Shown one piece after another: positions 12,440 to 23,907 of a stretch of DNA of 64,000 nucleotides. The notes under the pieces are model-generated. The model did no database searches and was not told where the DNA came from. It saw only the letters and a list, made by a program, of their open reading frames with translations. A program made the translations under genes and the position numbers. This stretch comes from Curvularia sp. ZM96. Taxonomy: Eukaryota > Ascomycota > Dothideomycetes > Pleosporales > Pleosporaceae. The stretch is from assembly GCA_022457065.1 (NCBI GenBank), contig JAJGBQ010000003.1, forward strand, positions 930,001 through 994,000, written 5' to 3'. How positions within the stretch are numbered: position 1 is the first letter of the stretch; each line of letters begins with the position of its first letter.

Positions 12440-14239
12440 ATGGCTGAGGTCCAAGATGTCGCGACTCGGCACTCGGGCAGCATGGGCACCGAGGAGCAAA
12501 AGAAAGCCGCAAAGATCATCCAGCGCAACTACCGAGGCTATCGCGAGCGTAGGCAGCTCCAAGGCCTAGGTCTCGATGCTAGCGCACGCTGGGCAGAGGT
12601 CGGCAACATGCAATGTACAATGATAGATGGCGTGGCTAATGGTTCCAGGCTATACGTGACGGTTAGCAGTTCATCGTCTCTCTACACTGCACCAAGCTAA
12701 ATATTCAAGCAAAATGGCGCAACACGACCCGCCCGAGGCCGCGCGCCGAAGAGGAGGCCAAGCGCGAGAAACTCACAACATCCGAGCAGCGCGCGCGGGC
12801 GAGTTCGACAGCGGCGCGTGAGAAATGGAAGCGGGTAGGTGAGATTGCACGACGCGCTGGGGCCGACGATCCGCGTGATGTTTCGCCTGCAGGTGAAGAT
12901 GAGCCAGAAGAATGGACCGAACAACGGCGAAAAGATCAAGAGTCGAGGGAGGAGCGAGAGAAGACTGCCAAGATGATGGACCTCCAGTACTTTCTCGAGA
13001 TGGTCGACCAGAAGCATCGGTACGGAAGCAATCTCCGTGCGTACCATGAGCAGTGGAAGAAGGCAGATACGCACGAGAACTTCTTCCACTGGCTTGATCA
13101 TGGTGCAGGGAAGAATTACGAGCATCCCACCGTATCTAGACAGAGACTGGACACGGAACGGGTGCGTTATCTGTCAAGAGAAGAGCGGCTGAATTACCTG
13201 GTTACTATTGACGATCAAGGGCGATTGTGCTGGGCAAAGAACGGAGAGCGCATCAACACTACCCCAGAGTACAAGGACAGTGTTAATGGCATCGTGCCTG
13301 TCGACGACGATACGCCGGCCTACGGTCCAAAAGCTAAGCTTCATTCCGGACAGAGCCAGACCATACGGCGAAGCTCACTGATATCGCTGAGTTCGGCCTC
13401 TTCAGCATCGGTCAGCGATGCAGAGGCGGAGCACTACGTGAATGAAGACCTTGAAAAAGCCAAGGGCATTTCGAAGCTCAAGCACGTGTCGGCAGCGACG
13501 ATTCTGAATCATCTGCTGCGTAGCTCTGTGAAGCCAAACTCGTGGATATTTGTATGTCTCTGTCATATTGGTGACTGATTACACCCTACTAACGCTGTGG
13601 TAGGTCGCTGATACATCGTTCCGTCTATACATTGGAATCAAGCAGTCTGGCGCCTTTCAACACAGCTCGTTTCTTCACGGTGCTCGAATTTCGGCAGCTG
13701 GTCTGATCAAGATCAAGGACGGGCAACTCCGCCGCCTCTCGCCTTTGTCTGGCCACTATCGGCCTCCCACGAAGAACTTTCGTGCGTTTGTTCACTCCTT
13801 GAAGGACAATGGCGTAGATATGTCGCGTGTCTCCATCTCGAGATCTTACGCTGTGTTAGTGGGTCTTGAAGCCTACGTAAAGACACGGAGAAAGGTGAAG
13901 CACGGTGTTGAGCATGTCAAGGACGCAGAGGAAAAGATGGTGCACCCAGAAGAGCATGCACGCAAGATGGAAGAGCAAATGGACAAGAGTGAGAGCGCGA
14001 AAAAAGAAAGACAACTTCTTGCGCAAGAGGCTGAGAAGAAGGAGGCAGCCAAGAAGGAGAGTAGCTTTGGCCGCCGAATTTGGAAGCGGCTCAGCAGAGG
14101 CGGGGGTGAGAAGGACGACATGCCGGGGAAAGCGAGCGAGAGCGCTAAGCAGAAGAGGAAGAAGTGGTTGAGCAAGCCAGGGGAAGATGTCGAAGACGGG
14201 ATTGCGCCCACAGGGACACGGTATGCTTCTGCGTCATGA
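12440..14239 (+). CDS. IQ calmodulin-binding motif protein
   Basis: Four exons in phase: 12440-12598, a 13-bp microexon 12649-12661, 12710-13551 and 13604-14239, 549 residues. The N-terminus holds one IQ motif at about residues 22-38 (AAKIIQRNYRGYRERRQ), which predicts calmodulin binding. The microexon restores the sequence WAEAIRDAKWRNTTRP; without it the frame is broken. A charged coiled-coil-like region follows, then a conserved globular part (FLEMVDQKHRYGSNLRAYHEQW, FFHWLDHGAGKN, KPNSWIFVADTSFRLYIGIKQSGAFQHSSFLHGARI) seen in uncharacterised fungal IQ proteins. The C-terminus after about residue 430 is Lys/Glu-rich and low in complexity. The role is probably in calcium signalling or cell polarity, but that is inference only. 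No signal peptide or membrane span is present. Confidence 0.85.
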
Positions 14240-16144
14240 TAGGGGGTTCTACGTTGTCGCTACGTCACGTGCGAATGGCCATACTACTTAACAGGTTTTG
14301 TTGTTTCTTTTGGGATATCCACAGTAATGTCGTCGGTGGTGTGGGCTAGCAGTCGTTAATTTCAATCCGTCTCTGTTGGAGTACTCCGTAAAAACGAAAC
14401 TCTTGTTGCTCGATTATGTAAAGGGGGTCGTGGTGGTGTGGCGGATGTGATTGCACGATCATGAGGACAAAGGATGCAGGCGTGAGTATCGAGAGCAAGC
14501 CAAAGGCCCAAAGGAGCTGAGCACAGGCAGCCGTCCGATCTGATTCGCGGGGACACGGGCGAGCAATCCCCGTTCCGTGCCGCCACCTGCCAAGATGGGC
14601 CAGCTAGTGACATCAGACGTCGTCACCGACCCAAAGTTTGAGCTTTGGTTTTTATTTTCCTTGCACGAACGAGAATGCACAGCTGCGACAATTTACTTGA
14701 CTCGACGAAAGAGGAGGGATTGCACGGCCGGAAACGACAATGCTGTACACCGATGAAGAATCGCTTGTGTGCATGCAGTCGGCCGCCAGTCGCTCGAAAC
14801 GGAGACCCCGAATACCGCAGACTTTGTGCTTTTGATATACGGCCACGGCGAAGTCCCTGACGCCGCTAGAAGAGACATGCATGGCTCGTGTAATAGGGTT
14901 CTGCGACAGCGTGTCAGTCACATCAAACCCGTGTACCTGTGCGTGGGAGACGAGAGGCTCAACGTCGCGCCGTCGCCCGTTGGGATCGAGCTCGAGCTCC
15001 CCTCCCCTCCCCGCCCCGCCGTTCACAGGTAATTTTAGACGGGCGCACTGGCAATGAGCTCACGTTCACGCAATCATCACAGCAGGGGCTTTCATTGCAA
15101 TTCGAAACCGAGCGGGCGGCTTGCCGTGTGCCTGATTTTCCAATTGACACCCGTCCTTGTGACGCAGGGTCTTCTCTGGCCCCGCGAGGCCGTCCAGGCA
15201 TTGTCTCTGCCATGGGCGGGTTCGTGGCGTTCGCCGTGAAGCTATGGCCGGGCTAAGCGAGGACCGAACCGGGGAGCTCCCAGCGGTATGATGTCAGTAG
15301 CTCCCACTTCATGCGCGTCCACCCGTTGCTCGTAACCTGCTTGCTTGCTTGTCGACCTGCTTTGCCGCCAATCAACACGGCTCGACTTGCTCTCTCTGCT
15401 ATCATAACGCGGCCACATCATCGCCGCCCGCCCTGGACGGCTGCCAGACACGATCCACAGCACCGGTCCAGCCACAGCGTCGTCGATCGGGGCCTGGACT
15501 CTCTGCCTGTCCTTGAATGAATGCTTTTGCTGGACTACCCTTCCTTGCGCGATGTGCATGTCTTTTTGCAATGGATCTGCTCAGACAGGCCGTCAACCTC
15601 GTACTGCTGGTCTGTCTTGGACAATGCCTCACTGTATTGTCGCTCACTCGTCTCCTCTGTCCATGTCGCCAAGCAAAAACCACTGTGAGGACTACAGTAC
15701 TCCGGATTAGAGGGTCCTGTGGCTAGGCGTTTCAGCCCTCCTGCATGCATCCAATCCTTAGCTCATCGTCGATTTCCGCGCCATACCATCCCGATGTCAG
15801 CCACAAGCCAACCCCCCTGCTGCTCCCTGCCAGCCCGCCCTGTCTCACCACGCTGAGTGGACACCAAACCACCCAGCATGGGCTGACGCCCCGCCCCCAA
15901 GCCAAATCTAGTCGGAAGTGTGACGCAATACTCCTCCCGTTCGTTGCACAGAGTGCGGCGCCAAATCAGGTTTACCATGCCTACCTGTGCCAGAGAGGTA
16001 CGAAGCCGCCTCAACCAGAGGCGGACTCGACGTCATCTGTCCCAGATGGGCCCAGCATCATACAGGCGTCTCATAAAGGCCTGCTTTTTCTGACATCCTG
16101 ACCATATTTCTCACTACAAAGACGACCCATTCGTCAATTGATAT
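14240..16144. other. Long upstream region of the DUF3659 gene
   Basis: About 1.9 kb with no supported gene. Its length and GC-rich C-tracts (for example near 15000-15025 and 15830-15900) suggest an extended promoter or 5' UTR for the large gene at 16145. Open frames on both strands here have no domains and no coherent splicing. Confidence 0.5.
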
Positions 16145-19100
16145 ATGACCGATAACTCTTCCCACAACTACTCCTACTACTCGTTCCCCCCAACCCCTAA
16201 TAGGAATTCCCCCCGTTCCGCACGCTCTCAGTCAGTATCAAGCAACGTATCAGGAAAAAGCTACAGAGCTTCTTCCTACACACTACCACCCAACACGGCA
16301 CATCACGGTCACGATAATTCATACAACGTCTCGAGCGTTCTTTACAGCAACATGCCTTCCCCAGCAGCAGGAAAGGGTGACACCCCCCGCACCCCTACCA
16401 AGCTCGGCAGGAAGCCCCAGACATCTGCTCCCAAGCTCAACAAGCCTCAGGTAGGCAAGTCGGAGGACGCCCCCACCCCCGACATGCCCGAGCAGGCAGA
16501 GGACTTGAAGCAGCAAGGACAAGAGAAGGCCGAAGAGGCCCAGGACGAAGGAGAGAACACATTCGAGGCCATTGGCCAGAAAGGAGAGGAGGCTGGAGAC
16601 GATGTCAAGGGTAAGGCCGAGGACACCACAGAAGAGGCTACTGGCAAGGTTTCGCAGGCCGGCGACGAGCTGGAGCAGGCCGAGCCTAAGCCACTCGACG
16701 ACGATGACGACGACGATGCCGACGAAGAGGCAGAAGAGACTGGCGACGATGCCACACAAAAGGCAGGAGACAACGCCGAAGACACTGCCGACAACACCGA
16801 AGACGATGCCACCGACACCGCCAGCAAGGCTGCTGATACCGGCAAGCAGGCTGGAGAAGGCGCATTGAGCGGCGCTCGTGGTCTCGCTGGCCGAGCATCT
16901 AACCTTGCGGGCAAGGGCAAACAAGATCCCCAAGGCGCAGTACAAGATGCTGCCGGTGATGTTCAAGACGGTGCCCAGGAAACCGCACAGGGTGCTCAGG
17001 ACACCGCCAACGACACTGCTGAGAGTGCTCAGGACACTGCTCAATCCAAGGCAGGCGATATCCAGGACAAGGCAGGCGATGCCCAGGAGCAGGCTCAGGG
17101 TGCCGTCGAGGATGCTACTCCCGACCTCAGCATCCTCAAGGGCCTCGAAGTCGACGAGGACGGCCTCATTAAGAACCAGGAGGGCAAGATCATTGGTCAC
17201 CTGGTTGAAGGTGACGCCGAGGACCTCGCTGGCTACCCCATTGGCGACAACGGCGAAATCCTTGATGACGATGGTGACCTTGTCGGTCGCTGCGAACTCA
17301 CTCCTGAGATGGCTGATGAGCAACTCCAGGGTGCTACTAGCAAAATGCCTGACATTAGCATTCTCAAGGGCCTCACTGCCGACCGCTCTGGTCAGATTCT
17401 CAACGAGGATGGCGACTTTGTTGGCCACCTTGTCGAGGGCGACCCCGCAGACATTCAGGGCCGTGAGTTCAACGAGAACGGCGAGATTCTCGACGACGAT
17501 GGCAATGTTATTGCCAAGGCTGAGCTCTCTCCCGAGGCCGCTGACCTTCCTGCCTACCAACAAGACGACGAGGATGAGGATGAGGATGAGGATGAGGAAG
17601 GAGGTGATGCTATCGATGGCGTTACCGACGCTGCTGAGAAAGCCAAGGACGGTGTTGCCAACACTGCCGAAGACGCCAAGGAAGGTGTTGAGGAGAAGGC
17701 CGCTGAGGTTGAAGACGAACTTCCTGGCGTCGAGGCACTTGAAGGTATGGAAATCAACAGCAGTGGCGAGATCCTCAACGACGACGGCGAGGTTGTTGGC
17801 AACGTCGCTGAAGGCGATCTCGAAAACATTGATGGTGTCAAGGGCCTCACTGTCAACGACAAGGGCGAGGTTGTCGACCAGGACGGCAATGTTCTCGGCA
17901 CGGTGGAGCTGGCCGAGGGCGCCGCTGACAAGCTCAAAGAGTCCGCCGCCGGTGCTCTTGACCCCAGAATCCTCAACGGCCTCAAGGTCAACAAGAAGGG
18001 CAAGATCCTCGACTCTGATGGCGAAGAGATTGGCGAGCTTGCTGAAGGCGAGCTTGACGACTGCGCCGGCAAGAAAGTCAACGAGAAGGGTGAAGTCCTC
18101 GACAAGGAAGGCAATGTCATTGGCAAGGTCAATGTCATTCCCGGCGAGGCTGCCTTCAACGCCATGAAGGAGCTCAAGCAGGAGCTCGGTGAGCCTTTGG
18201 ACGGCGAGGAGGCCGAAGAAGGCGAGGAAGGCGAAGAGGAGGGTGAGCCCGAGATGAAGGAAATCACCCCCGACATTGATGAACTTGAAGGCTTCAAGGT
18301 CAACAAGAAGGGCAAGGTTCTCGACGAGGATGGCGAGGAGATTGGTGAGCTCGTCGAGGGTGACGTAGCCAAGTGTGCTGGCAAGAAGATCAACGAGAAG
18401 GGTGAAGTTGTTGACAAGGACGGAAACGTTCTTGGCAAGGTCAAGGCCCTCCCCAAGATGGTCGAAGCTTCTCAAGTCGAGGAGCCTGAAGTCAAGCAGG
18501 TTGAAGTCACCCCAGAAATCAACGAGCTCGAGGGCCTGAAGGTCAACAAGAAGGGCCAGGTCCTTGACGAGGAGGGTGAGCCAATCGGCGAACTCATCGA
18601 GGGCGACGCCGCTGCTTGCGCCGGCAAGAAGATTAACGCCAACGGAGAAGTGCTTGACAAGGACGGTAACGTCATTGGAAAGGTCAAGGCTCTCCCTAGG
18701 ATGGTTGAGCAGCAGGCTGGTGAGGCTGAAGAGGCCGCCGAGGATGCTGAAGAGGGAGCTGATGAGGCCGAAGAAGAGCAGGATGACGGCCGTCCTCCTC
18801 TATCCATCCTTGATGGCCTTGCTGTCAACAAGGCTGGCAAGCTCATTGACAACAACGGCAACATTGTTGGTGAACTGATTGAGGGCGATGCTAAGAAGCT
18901 CTCCAAGTCAGGCATCACCTGCGATGACCAGGGCCAGTTCTGGGACAACAAGGGCAAGGTCATTGGCCGCGCCCAAACCGTTCCTCAAGAGGAAGGCGAG
19001 GAGGAGGCTCCTTTCGCTGGTCTCGAAGGCCTTGTTGTTGTCAAGGATGGCTTCGTTGAGGACGACAAGGGCAACCGCGTTGGCCAGGTCGTCGAGGGCG

Positions 19101-21438
19101 ACGCTAAGAAGCTTGTTGGTCGCGCTGTCGATGAAGATGGTGACATTCTCGATAAGAAGGGCTCAGTCGTTGGCCACGCTGAACGCTACGATGAGCCCGA
19201 GGAAGAACAACCTGAAGAGGAGGCACCAGCAGACCTTTCTGCCCTTGCAGGCCGCACCGTCAATAAGCAGGGTAACGTCATTGGCGATGATGGTGTGCCC
19301 ATTGGCCGCCTTGTCGAAGGCAACCCCAAGGAGCTTGCGGGCCGCAAGATCAACGAAGAAGGTCTTATCTTCAACGACACCGGCAAGCAGATTGGTCGCT
19401 GCGAGCTCATCCCTGAGGAAGAGCGCGAGTCCAAGCCCGAGGGCATCTTTGCTGGTCTCGAGGGTCTCCGCGTTGTTCAGGGCGGCATGGTCGCTGATGA
19501 GGATGGCAACACTGTCGGCCAGATTGTCGAAGGCAATGCCAAGCGTCTTGTTGGCATGGCTGTAGACGAAGACGGTGACATTCTTGACAAGTATGGCAAC
19601 GTCAAGGGCCATGCTGAGCCTATCGAGGATGAGCCTGAAGAAGAGCCTGTCGATCTCTCTGTGCTCGATGGCCTCACTCTCAACAAACAGGGTTACCTTG
19701 TCAACAGCGAAGGCATTCCCATCGGAAAGCTCGTCGAGGGTAACCTTGGAGAGCTTGCGGGACGCAAGTCTGATGGCGAGGGTCTCATCCACGGCGATAC
19801 TGGCAAGGTTGTCGGTCGCTGCGAGCTTATTCCTCCCAACGAGCGCCCCGAGCGCAAGGAAGGTCCATTCGCCGGCTTTGAAGGCCTCCGCGTCGTCAAG
19901 GACGGATTTGTCGAGGACAACGACGGCAACCGTGTCGGTCAGCTCACCGAGGGCGACCCGAAGAAGCTTGTCGGACACACTGTCGACGAAGACGGTGATA
20001 TCATTGACAAGTACGGCAATGTCAAGGGCCATGCCGAGCCATGGGAGGAGGAAGAACAGGAAGAGGTCGACCTCAGCTCCCTTGCTGGCTGCACGGTCAA
20101 CAAGGCTGGCAACATTGTCGACTCCAGCGGCACTGTCAGGGGTCGCGTTGCTGAAGGTGACCCAACTACCATGATCGGCAAGAAGGTCGACGGCAAGGGC
20201 CAGATTTGGGACAACGAAGGTAACGTCATTGGACGTGCTGAGCTTGTCCATGGCTACCAATCCGGACCTGAGGGACCGTTTGCCGGCTTTGACTCTGCTG
20301 TCGTCGCCAAGGACGGTACTGTCCAGACTCCCTCTGGCGAAATCATCGGTCGTGTCATCGAGGGCGACATCAAGAAGCTCGAGGGGCACAAGGTCGACGA
20401 GGACGGCGATATCAATGACAAGAACGGCAATGTCATTGGTAAGGCTGAGCGCTGGGAGCCTGAGGAGAAGGAGCGCCGCATCAACCCCATGTCTGGCATG
20501 CGTGTCAACAAGGAGGGTGAGGTCCGCGACGAGAACGGTGACCTTATCGGTCGTCTCACTGCTGGTGACCTTGGTCACTGTGCCGGTCTTGAGATTGACG
20601 ACAACGGATACGTCGTTGACAACGACGGCAACAAGGTCGGCGAGGTCACTCTTCTGGAGAACATCCAGGAAGAGGAGCCTGAAGACGAGACCGACGAGGA
20701 GAGGCAGCGCCGTGAAGACTCTGAGCTCGCCAAGAAGATGTCTGCCATTTGCGAGGACACTCTTCAGCGTATTCAGCCTGTCATGAAGCAAATCACAGAG
20801 GTATGTTTGACGCTAATATATACCATTCCTATTCACGAACAATCACTAACTCTCTGCAGTACATTGAGCAAGCCGATCGCACACCACGTGACGAGCTTGA
20901 CGAAGAAGAACTCGTCAACAACGTCAAGCCGCTCATCGAGGAGGGATCTCGCATCCTCAACGAGTGCAATGGCTCTCTCCGTGGCCTCGATCCCGATGGC
21001 CGTATCGCTGCCCAGGCCAAGGGCCGCCAGCAAACCGGAGAAGCATCGCCCGAGGAATACAAGCTTGCTGATAACCTCAAGGAGCTTACCACCACTGTCG
21101 TCACTACCATTGACAACGCAAAGAAGAAGATCTCGGACATGCCCCACGCCAAGAAGAAGCTCAACCCTCTCTGGGCCCTTCTCACCGAGCCTCTCTTCCA
21201 GATTATTGCTGCCGTTGGCCTGCTGCTAACTGGTGTCCTCAACCTTGTTGGCAGACTGCTCAACGGCCTTGGTCTCGGTGGTCTTGTCAATGGTCTGCTG
21301 GGTGGACTTGGTATCAACAAGTTGCTCGGCGGACTGGGTCTTGGCGGAATCACCGATATGCTGGGTGGTGACAAGAAGAAGAAGAAGGGTGGCAGCGGAC
21401 CTATGAGCATGGTCGGTGGCCTGCTTGGAAAGAAATAA
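16145..21438 (+). CDS. Giant DUF3659 repeat protein with LEA-like N-terminal region
   Basis: Two exons, 16145-20800 and 20860-21438, 1744 residues. Residues 1-70 are Ser/Tyr/Asn-rich; about 70-320 is an Ala/Asp/Glu/Gln/Lys-rich LEA-like tract (repeated AQDTA, AGD, EDA) with an Asp run. From about 325 to 1510 I count 15 copies of a 60-75 residue unit, each reading roughly L-x-G-hydrophobic-x-VNK-x-G-x-V-x-D-x-x-G, then IG-x-LVEGD, then GK-x-(I/V)-x-E-x-G and D-x-x-GNV-IGKAE, which I recognise as DUF3659. Copies 8-14 alternate between two subtypes. The C-terminal 230 residues are helical, then Gly/Leu-rich and hydrophobic (GLGLGGLVNGLLGGLG), ending in a Lys cluster and GGLLGKK. No signal peptide. 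Function is unknown; by composition I infer a structural or stress-related role. An in-frame ATG at 16352 is an alternative start. Confidence 0.88.
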
Positions 21439-22316
21439 ACATCTTCCTAGGTGATGCTAAGGGGGGTTTTTCTAATGGGAACTCCTCTCTGCCTTTCGCC
21501 TCTTTCCTCAGCTCTTCTTTCTTTCTTGATGAAATTTTCTTTTCGGTTTGTTTTCTTCTTTTCAACGCAGAAGCGCTGCAATAAGAGCTGGAAGATCGGG
21601 GGGTCTGAAGGTCACACTTTTTTGTTGTGCTTGGGCTAGTAAGAAGAGAAAAGAATAGGAGGAAAATTCACCGAGGAAGTCGTGAAAGGGTTGAGCTGAT
21701 AGTGGTGAAAGAAAGAGAAGGAGCGAGTTGAACCGTTTCGGGTTTTCCGTTTTCGAGTCAAAATCAGCGTTTGGGTTATTCTTGTTTATTCTTTTTTGGG
21801 GACTTATGTTTTCCTGGTATGATTCGATGGACGCATCGATCGTCGCCACCACCATCGCTTCTTACTACGATCATGCCGCGATCTTCCAAAGCTCTTTGAG
21901 GCCTCAAGAGATGTTTGGATTATCGTGTGAGCATCTTTGGCTATTCGACCAGCCAGGTTTTCCTTTGTCGCACACCGATGAAAAATGTTGTTTTAGCACT
22001 GGCGTTTTTTTGTATTGGATGATGATGGATACGGCAGCGTCTTTCTTCTTTTATGAAAGTTGAACTTGTAAGATTAGGAGAAAAGGATGATGTAGTAATT
22101 AATAGTGCTTTGACTTCGAAATACGTCTTCATCAATTCAGAACTTGATCATGAGTTGGAGTGACTTCACAAAAAGGACATGTAGTATTCGCATAAAGGAC
22201 TTATGTTCTATCAATCACAATCCAACAAAAATGCAGATCCTCCTCTCCTGTCTTCCTATTCTTTTAAGCCCTCACAGCATAAACGCCACAGCCACTACCG
22301 CCGCTGCACCTGCCGC
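21439..22316. other. Convergent 3' flanks
   Basis: Nearly 900 bp of T-rich sequence between the stop of the DUF3659 gene and the stop of the minus-strand secreted protein gene. Only 3' UTR-like material is visible, with no RNA gene or repeat. Confidence 0.5.
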
Positions 22317-23034
22317 TCACAATCCCAACAATCCCGATACACTTGACCCAGCCGCACCAATGAACACCGGTCCACGCTCCCTCTTCTCCAGATCCCCCTC
22401 CTCTTCCTCTTCCTCTTCACCATTCTGCTTATGTCCACCATGCTTCCCAGGTATATCCGTCGGAGACACATGCCTACGATCATTCTCTGCCTCAGGCACC
22501 GCCTCCCGCTTCTCATTGTCCCCGTCGCGCCTAACAATCCGGAGCTTAGGACCGGTAGTTCGTTCGGGTGCTGGGGCGCGTTTGGCCTTTGCAGGGCCGG
22601 TGGGGACATTTTTCCGTGGGATAATGAAGTCGGGTTTGGCGTCGTCGTCGATACGCTCACCGACACGATCACCGCGCACAGGGCTTCCGCCTGAGGGTTG
22701 GGCGGAGGGCTGGGCGGAGCAGCGGATGGCGGTTAGAGGAACGTTGCCCGTGTAGGGGCCCCCCGAGAGGAGAGGAGTCACCGATTGGGTCTTGGGAATT
22801 GCCAGCCAAGACGTAGCATTGAGCTGTGTCTTGGTTGAGGTCTGAGGATGCGCCGTTGACTCGGATACTGCAGAAGGGACCGCCGTTGGCGGGCAATGGT
22901 GTGATGACATTTATAGGTACCTCGAAGGGGGTTCCCTGGGAGGCGTCGGCACAGGAGCCCAGGGAGAGGCGAACGGTTGCGGCTGAGGCTGTAGCAGCAG
23001 ACATGGCTGCGGCTCCAACGACGATGAGCTTCAT
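22317..23034 (-). CDS. Small secreted Cys-containing protein, apparently frameshifted
   Basis: The reading frame opens at 23034 with a clear signal peptide (MKLIVVGAAAMSAATASAA), then a mature domain with Cys residues and Asn/Gly-rich motifs (LGSCADASQGTPFEVPIN, GPFCSIRVNGASSDLNQDT, QCYVLAGNSQD). At a G4C6 run on the plus strand (22755-22764) the coding frame appears to jump. Upstream of it one frame reads PLGGP; downstream the other frame continues YTGNVPLTAIRCSAQ, the expected last strand and Cys of this type of domain, and then a long disordered Pro/Glu/Lys tail to a stop at 22317-22319. In the unshifted frame the protein ends 31 residues later in Arg/Pro-rich sequence. Either the homopolymer was miscalled or the gene is recently damaged. 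It looks like a secreted surface or effector-type protein; no function is assigned. Confidence 0.6.
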
Positions 23035-23907
23035 CTTGACGACAGTTTGAAAGGAGTGTTGTTATTCAGTGGAGATTGACGATACAGGGGAGAGAATTTG
23101 GATCCTTTATCTTTTCCTTGACTCTGCTGCCGTGAGACGTATTTATATGTCCACGCAAACCGGTTCAATTCATTTATGTTTCTGATGTCTCTAATTGAGT
23201 TTCCCCTTAGTGCAAACATGTTTTGTGGCGTTCCACGAATATATTTAACTTTGGCTATGTGTAGTCAGCAAGAGGAGGGCTTGGTGGAGAGTGGTCCCAT
23301 ATAGGCCCTTTCCAACGTATCAAGTACAAATGAAGCACCGAGGATGACAACATAAGGCTATGTCAAGTCTCTTGGCTGCACGGGTTGGCATAAGTGTCTA
23401 GGTTGGGCATGTCAATTGATGGAGACTGTGCTTACGTGATTTACATAAATGCATACTACATCGCGAGGCTGTGAAGCGCACATGTGTCGCTTGCATGTCA
23501 CTGGCGAAAACATCTTCTCATGTCTCTAAAATATTCTATTGGAAACACCATCGTGTCGAAACCAAACACGATACCAAACAAAAGACACGTACTGAACGGA
23601 CTACTGTTGTCGCATGAACTTGCGCTCGCGTTCGGGTTGAGCTCCTACTTCGGCCCGTTTGTGAGCATGTCCGTATTAATAGTCCTGACTAGCAGGGGAA
23701 ACTAGAGCATGTAAGACGACGATCCTGCTAATCCACGAAGTAGGGAGTACGTTGTGCAACTGCCAATGCCTATATCGAATCATAATTTCTACTTAGTGTT
23801 TTAGGATACGACCCCGGAACAAAGTTGCTGACATACACGCAAGGTCGTTGTATTAAAACTATACTGCCGTAAGCATGCCCAGCCATGTGTCTGCTACACG
23901 AATAAAA
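23035..23907. other. Intergenic region between the secreted protein gene and PEX6
   Basis: About 870 bp, AT-rich, with no supported gene. It contains the promoter of the secreted protein gene on the left and the 3' flank of PEX6 on the right. Confidence 0.5.

Noticed and set aside
16319..18475. 718-codon open frame on the minus strand, and a 542-codon one at 19163-20791
   Set aside because: They are antisense shadows of the DUF3659 gene. Biased codon use of the repeats (GAC/GAG/GGC) removes stops on the opposite strand; the frames break at the repeat-poor parts and encode Leu/Val/Asp-rich strings without domains.
22144..22755. 203-codon plus-strand frame over the secreted protein gene
   Set aside because: It is complementary to the disordered tail of the minus-strand gene, rich in Ser/Pro, with no signal peptide that fits and no domain.
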